Assembly (NCBI GenBank): GCA_043760535.1
Contig: JAYUOV010000115.1
Span: 1 to 15,781 of the forward strand
Reading direction: 5' to 3'
DNA from: JAZKFT01 sp043760535
GTDB lineage: Bacteria; Bacteroidota; Bacteroidia; Chitinophagales; Chitinophagaceae
Length of the DNA: 15,781 bases
This document shows positions 12,821 to 15,781 of the stretch, one piece after another; within the stretch, counting starts at the first letter, position 1; each line of letters starts with the position of its first letter. The translations under genes and the position numbers were made by a program. The notes below the pieces were generated by a model that saw only the letters and a list, made by a program, of their open reading frames with translations, was not told the DNA's origin and did not search any database.

Positions 12821-14792
12821 ATTTATAACTTCTTTGACTCGGTTTCACCACTTCATAATCCAATGGTTCCTTGTTTAGCTCCCAACTGCTATCGCCTTTG
12901 TAATCCCAGGCGGATACGTACATATAGTTTGCATCGTCTCGCAGGGCTTCGCCATCTTCGGTAGCGTACTCCGTACGGAAATGGCCGCCGCAGCTTTCAT
13001 TTCTGTCAAGAGCATCTTTGCACATCAATTCTCCAAGTTCTATAAAATCAGCCACACGGTTGGCTTTATCCAATTCCGGGTTCATTTCGTTTATTTCTCC
13101 AGGTATGCGTACATCACTCCAAAATTCTTTCTTTAGAGCCTGTACATCGGCAATAGCTTCTATCAATCCTTTTTCATCCCTTGCCATTCCACATTTGTTC
13201 CAAATTATTTTACCCAAACGCTTATGGAAACTTTCCACCGTTTTGGTGCCTTTAATGCTCATTAACTTGTTAATGCGATCACTTACTTCTTTTTCGGCGG
13301 TTACAAAAGCGGGGTGATCGGTAGCAATTGCTTTTACATGTATTTCATCGGCTAAAAAATTACCAATGGTGTATGGCAAAACGAAATAACCATCGGCCAA
13401 ACCTTGCATTAAAGCAGATGCACCCAATCGGTTAGCACCATGATCGCTAAAGTTAGCTTCTCCCAACGCGTACAAACCAGGAACGGTTGTTTGTAATTCA
13501 TAATCTACCCAAAGGCCACCCATGGTGTAATGCACAGCAGGATATATACGCATCGGCATTTCGTAAGGGTTTTCTCCCGTTATCTTGTCGTACATTTCAA
13601 ACAGATTGCCGTATTTTTCTTTTACTACGTCTTTGCCCATTTTTATAATATCGTCGTTGCTGGCTCCATCCTTACCCGTTTTACCAGCTTCTATTTTACC
13701 ATAGCGAACTATTGCATCAGCAAAATCCAGATACACAGCCATTTTGGTTGTACCTACACCAAAACCTTCATCGCAGCGTTCTTTGGCAGCACGGCTAGCC
13801 ACATCTCGTGGTACAAGGTTACCAAAAGCCGGATAGCGACGCTCCAGGTAATAATCTCTTTCTGCTTCTGAAATATCTACAGCTTTACGGTTGTCATCTT
13901 TTTTCATTGGCACCCAAATACGGCCATCATTGCGAAGCGATTCACTCATCAGGGTCAATTTAGACTGATGATCGCCGCTGACCGGGATACAGGTTGGGTG
14001 GATTTGCGTGTAGCATGGATTAGCAAACATGGCGCCTTGCTTGTGGGCTTTCCATGCTGCAGTTACATTGCTACCCATAGCATTGGTGCTAAGGTAAAAA
14101 ACATTTCCGTAGCCACCGGTACACAATAAAACGGCGTGACCAAAATGACGTTCTAGTTCTCCATTGGTAAGGTTTCGTGCTATTATACCACGGGCTTTAC
14201 CATCTATTTTCACCACGTCGAGCATTTCGTGGCGATTGTAAATTTTTACATTACCTAACGCCACCTGGCGTTCAAGTGCGCTGTAAGCTCCTAATAATAA
14301 TTGCTGTCCGGTTTGGCCTGCGGCGTAAAAAGTACGTTGTACCTGGGTTCCACCAAAAGAACGGTTACTTAGCAAGCCACCATATTCTCTTGCAAAAGGA
14401 ACACCTTGTGCCACACATTGGTCAATGATGGCAGAACTTACTTCGGCAAGGCGATGTACATTACCTTCTCTGGCACGGTAGTCGCCTCCCTTAATAGTAT
14501 CGTAAAACAGGCGATAAACACTATCCCCATCATTTTGGTAATTTTTAGCTGCATTGATACCGCCTTGTGCCGCTATGGAGTGGGCACGGCGTGGGCTATC
14601 CTGAAAGCAAAAGGCTTTTACCTTGTAGCCCAATTCGCCCAAAGCCGCAGCAGCACTAGCGCCTGCAAGACCGGTACCAACCACTACAATTTCTAATTTT
14701 CGCTTGTTGGCCGGGTTTACCAACTTACAATTGGATTTGTAATTTTTCCACTTTGTATCTAGTGGCCCGGCAGGAATTTTTGCGTTTAGCAT
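12819..14792 (-). CDS. sdhA: Succinate dehydrogenase/fumarate reductase flavoprotein subunit
   Basis: SdhA oxidises succinate to fumarate at a covalently bound FAD and passes electrons to SdhB. The 657-residue length fits the long Bacteroidota form. The FAD-binding site is VVVGTGLAGASAAAALGELG (36-55). H71 in AHSIAAQGGINA is the histidine expected to bind FAD. Substrate-site residues are in QIHPTCIP (263-270), ESLRNDG (284-290) and NLVPRDVASRA (325-335), where R329 is the catalytic arginine candidate. Capping and C-terminal landmarks YTMGGLWVDYE and GEANFSDHGANRLGASAL are intact. No truncation is seen. It follows sdhC by 103 bp and should share its transcript. The unexpected feature is downstream, where sdhB does not follow directly. 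Confidence 0.97.
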   Translation of the reverse strand: MLNAKIPAGPLDTKWKNYKSNCKLVNPANKRKLEIVVVGTGLAGASAAAALGELGYKVKAFCFQDSPRRAHSIAAQGGINAAKNYQNDGDSVYRLFYDTIKGGDYRAREGNVHRLAEVSSAIIDQCVAQGVPFAREYGGLLSNRSFGGTQVQRTFYAAGQTGQQLLLGAYSALERQVALGNVKIYNRHEMLDVVKIDGKARGIIARNLTNGELERHFGHAVLLCTGGYGNVFYLSTNAMGSNVTAAWKAHKQGAMFANPCYTQIHPTCIPVSGDHQSKLTLMSESLRNDGRIWVPMKKDDNRKAVDISEAERDYYLERRYPAFGNLVPRDVASRAAKERCDEGFGVGTTKMAVYLDFADAIVRYGKIEAGKTGKDGASNDDIIKMGKDVVKEKYGNLFEMYDKITGENPYEMPMRIYPAVHYTMGGLWVDYELQTTVPGLYALGEANFSDHGANRLGASALMQGLADGYFVLPYTIGNFLADEIHVKAIATDHPAFVTAEKEVSDRINKLMSIKGTKTVESFHKRLGKIIWNKCGMARDEKGLIEAIADVQALKKEFWSDVRIPGEINEMNPELDKANRVADFIELGELMCKDALDRNESCGGHFRTEYATEDGEALRDDANYMYVSAWDYKGDSSWELNKEPLDYEVVKPSQRSYK

Positions 14793-14798
14793 AAAATA

Positions 14799-14840
14799 AA
14801 ATGTGCAAATGAGAAAATGTGCAAATGTGGAAAGTGGAAA
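14799..14840. repeat. AAATGTG-type low-complexity spacer repeat, copy 3
   Basis: The sdhC-sdhA spacer holds AAAATGTGCAAATGAGAAAA and then AAAATGTGCAAATGTGGAAA, overlapping at the AAAA where they meet. These are the same word family as copies 1 and 2. All three spacers inside the sdh cluster therefore carry this low-complexity sequence. Confidence 0.75.
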
Positions 14841-14895
14841 ACCATTTATAAATTCAGGATAAAAGCTTCATAAAAAGTCTTTATAGAATTTCATA

Positions 14896-15585
14896 TTACG
14901 AAACCCAACCAAGGTGCATTGCAACTGGCATGAGGGCAAAAATCAATGGAATCAAGATAGAATAAACTACTCCAATTACCTGTACTAAAGTCATCCATTT
15001 TTTATTACCTACACCCATTGTTCTAAATGCACTCTGAAAGCCGTGTAATAAGTGGTAAGCCAAAGAAACGCATGCAAGAACATAAACAATGACCACCCAC
15101 AATGGTTCAAAAGTAACCATCATTAAAGCAAACATATTGTGCATTTCTACACCGTTATACCTTACTGGTTCTAGACCGGCCTGAGTAAAACGGCTGGGTA
15201 CCCAAAAATGAATCCAATGGAGGATGAAGAACAATAGCAAGATAGTACCAAGTAAGCCCATAGAACGGCTGTACCATTTGCTACCTCTGTTACCGAGCTG
15301 CACAGCGTAACCTACATCACGTTTTGTAGCATTGTTGTTCCAAAGCAATAAACCTTGTATAATGTGGATGAAAATACCAACAAACAAACCCACTTCTGCA
15401 ATGCGGATTAATACGGTACCACCCATAAAATGAGCCGCTTTGTTAAACATTTCGCCATCATCCATGGCAAAAATGGTGGCGTTAACGCCCATGTGTACTA
15501 CTAGAAAAGTGATTAGAAAAATACCAGTAAGTGCCATCACAATTTTCTGGCCGATAGAGGAAGTGAAAACTTGTTTCCAGGTCAT
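14896..15585 (-). CDS. sdhC: Succinate dehydrogenase cytochrome b subunit (b558 family)
   Basis: SdhC anchors complex II in the inner membrane and holds the hemes and quinone site. This is the single-subunit b558 type used with menaquinone (type B), 229 residues with five membrane helices at about 15-36, 58-82, 108-129, 158-182 and 200-224. Candidate heme histidines are H31 (VVHMG), H74 (FIHIIQG), H123/H126 (LHWIHFW) and H178/H181 (YHLLHGFQ). The frame continues upstream to a TTG at 15615, but that codon overlaps the promoter -7 box, so the ATG at 15585 is chosen; it gives the usual MTWKQVFTSSIGQKIVMALTG opening. It is the first gene of the cluster sdhC-sdhA-(inserted gene)-sdhB. Confidence 0.96.
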   Translation of the reverse strand: MTWKQVFTSSIGQKIVMALTGIFLITFLVVHMGVNATIFAMDDGEMFNKAAHFMGGTVLIRIAEVGLFVGIFIHIIQGLLLWNNNATKRDVGYAVQLGNRGSKWYSRSMGLLGTILLLFFILHWIHFWVPSRFTQAGLEPVRYNGVEMHNMFALMMVTFEPLWVVIVYVLACVSLAYHLLHGFQSAFRTMGVGNKKWMTLVQVIGVVYSILIPLIFALMPVAMHLGWVS

Positions 15586-15612
15586 AAGACAATCTTTTAA
15601 ACTCGATTTGTG

Positions 15613-15620
15613 CAAAAGTA
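15613..15620 (-). promoter_or_regulatory. -7 box of the sdh cluster promoter
   Basis: TACTTTTG on the minus strand matches TAnnTTTG and lies 27 bases upstream of the sdhC ATG, giving a leader of roughly 20 nt. A TTG occurs 15 bases further upstream, closer than the usual -33 spacing, so the upstream half is weak. The repeat copy begins only about 65 bases beyond this box. Confidence 0.6.
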
Positions 15621-15684
15621 CGGTTGCAATTGATTCAACGTTCGGATTTCTTGTACAGAAAAATTTATTGCCTTAAAAAAATTA

Positions 15685-15779
15685 TGGTTCTTCGTCAAAA
15701 TTAGTGGAAGTGAAAAAAAGTGTGAAATTTGCGGTATGGCAAGCATTGATATTATTACGGCATTCAGTAAGGTACTCCA
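15685..15779 (+). mobile_element. Partial insertion-sequence-like repeat end, right copy
   Basis: This is the exact inverted counterpart of bases 1-95; two further bases (15780-15781) extend past what the left copy can show. The boundary TGGTTCTTCGTCAAAATTAG follows directly after AAAAAATTA (15676-15684). The element faces outward and continues beyond the window. True repeat length, transposase type and whether this is a full IS cannot be decided here. Confidence 0.6.
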
Positions 15780-15781
15780 AG
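15736..15781 (+). CDS. Possible 5' fragment of a repeat-encoded ORF
   Basis: An ATG 51 bases inside the right repeat copy opens the frame MASIDIITAFSKVLQ, cut by the window edge. It mirrors the fragment at 1-44. It may be the start of a transposase, or chance coding in a non-coding repeat end; no family can be recognised from 15 residues. Confidence 0.25.
   Translation, partial: MASIDIITAFSKVLQ

Noticed and set aside
13530..13871. Antisense open frames within sdhA, fmt and prfC
   Set aside because: They are shadows of strongly conserved genes on the opposite strand, without their own motifs or start signals.
15586..15615. TTG-initiated extension of SdhC
   Set aside because: The TTG lies within the TACTTTTG promoter box, so it would sit upstream of the transcript start.
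1..15781. A complete small circular plasmid
   Set aside because: The end repeats are inverted rather than direct, and the content (sdhCAB, fmt, rpsT, prfC) is core chromosomal; no replication gene is seen.

Overview
The window looks like an ordinary chromosomal segment of a Bacteroidota bacterium, probably near the Chitinophagaceae (phylum fairly safe, family tentative). The evidence is AT-rich intergenic DNA, start codons without Shine-Dalgarno sequences, several TAnnTTTG -7 promoter boxes typical of the phylum (clearest upstream of rpsT and sdhC), and a type B succinate dehydrogenase with a single fused cytochrome b558 subunit.

Layout. Bases 1-95 and 15685-15779 are perfect inverted copies of one sequence, apparently the end of an insertion-sequence-like repeat in which the window starts and stops. 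Inside them, left to right, are: an Ldh2-type dehydrogenase (-) with its own terminator; an FKBP/SlyD-like prolyl isomerase (-) with a terminator; a secreted DUF1343/NamZ-like exo-muramidase (+); an Rpn-type PD-(D/E)XK nuclease (+) between small GC palindromes; fmt (+); a secreted M14 metallopeptidase (-); rpsT (-) with promoter and terminator; a single-module PqiA-like membrane protein (+); a GNAT acetyltransferase (-); prfC (-) with a repeat- and palindrome-bearing leader; a DUF2809 membrane protein (-); and the sdhC-sdhA-[four-helix-bundle gene]-sdhB cluster (-), closed by a terminator.

How the genes fit together. SdhC, SdhA and SdhB form complex II, joining the TCA cycle to menaquinone reduction. 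The four-helix-bundle (23S rRNA intervening-sequence-protein family) gene sits unexpectedly between sdhA and sdhB. Fmt (initiator formylation), S20 (30S subunit) and RF3 (release-factor recycling) are translation genes, and the FKBP assists folding. The DUF1343 and M14 proteins carry signal peptides and probably act on cell-wall or peptide material in the periplasm or outside the cell. The remaining genes look like independent units.

I find no convincing new multi-gene system. The items most worth a second look are the terminal inverted repeat with its matching 9-bp inner flanks, the foreign-looking gene splitting the sdh cluster, and the array of CCA-N7/8-TGG elements in front of prfC. No stretch over 300 bp lacks a gene.
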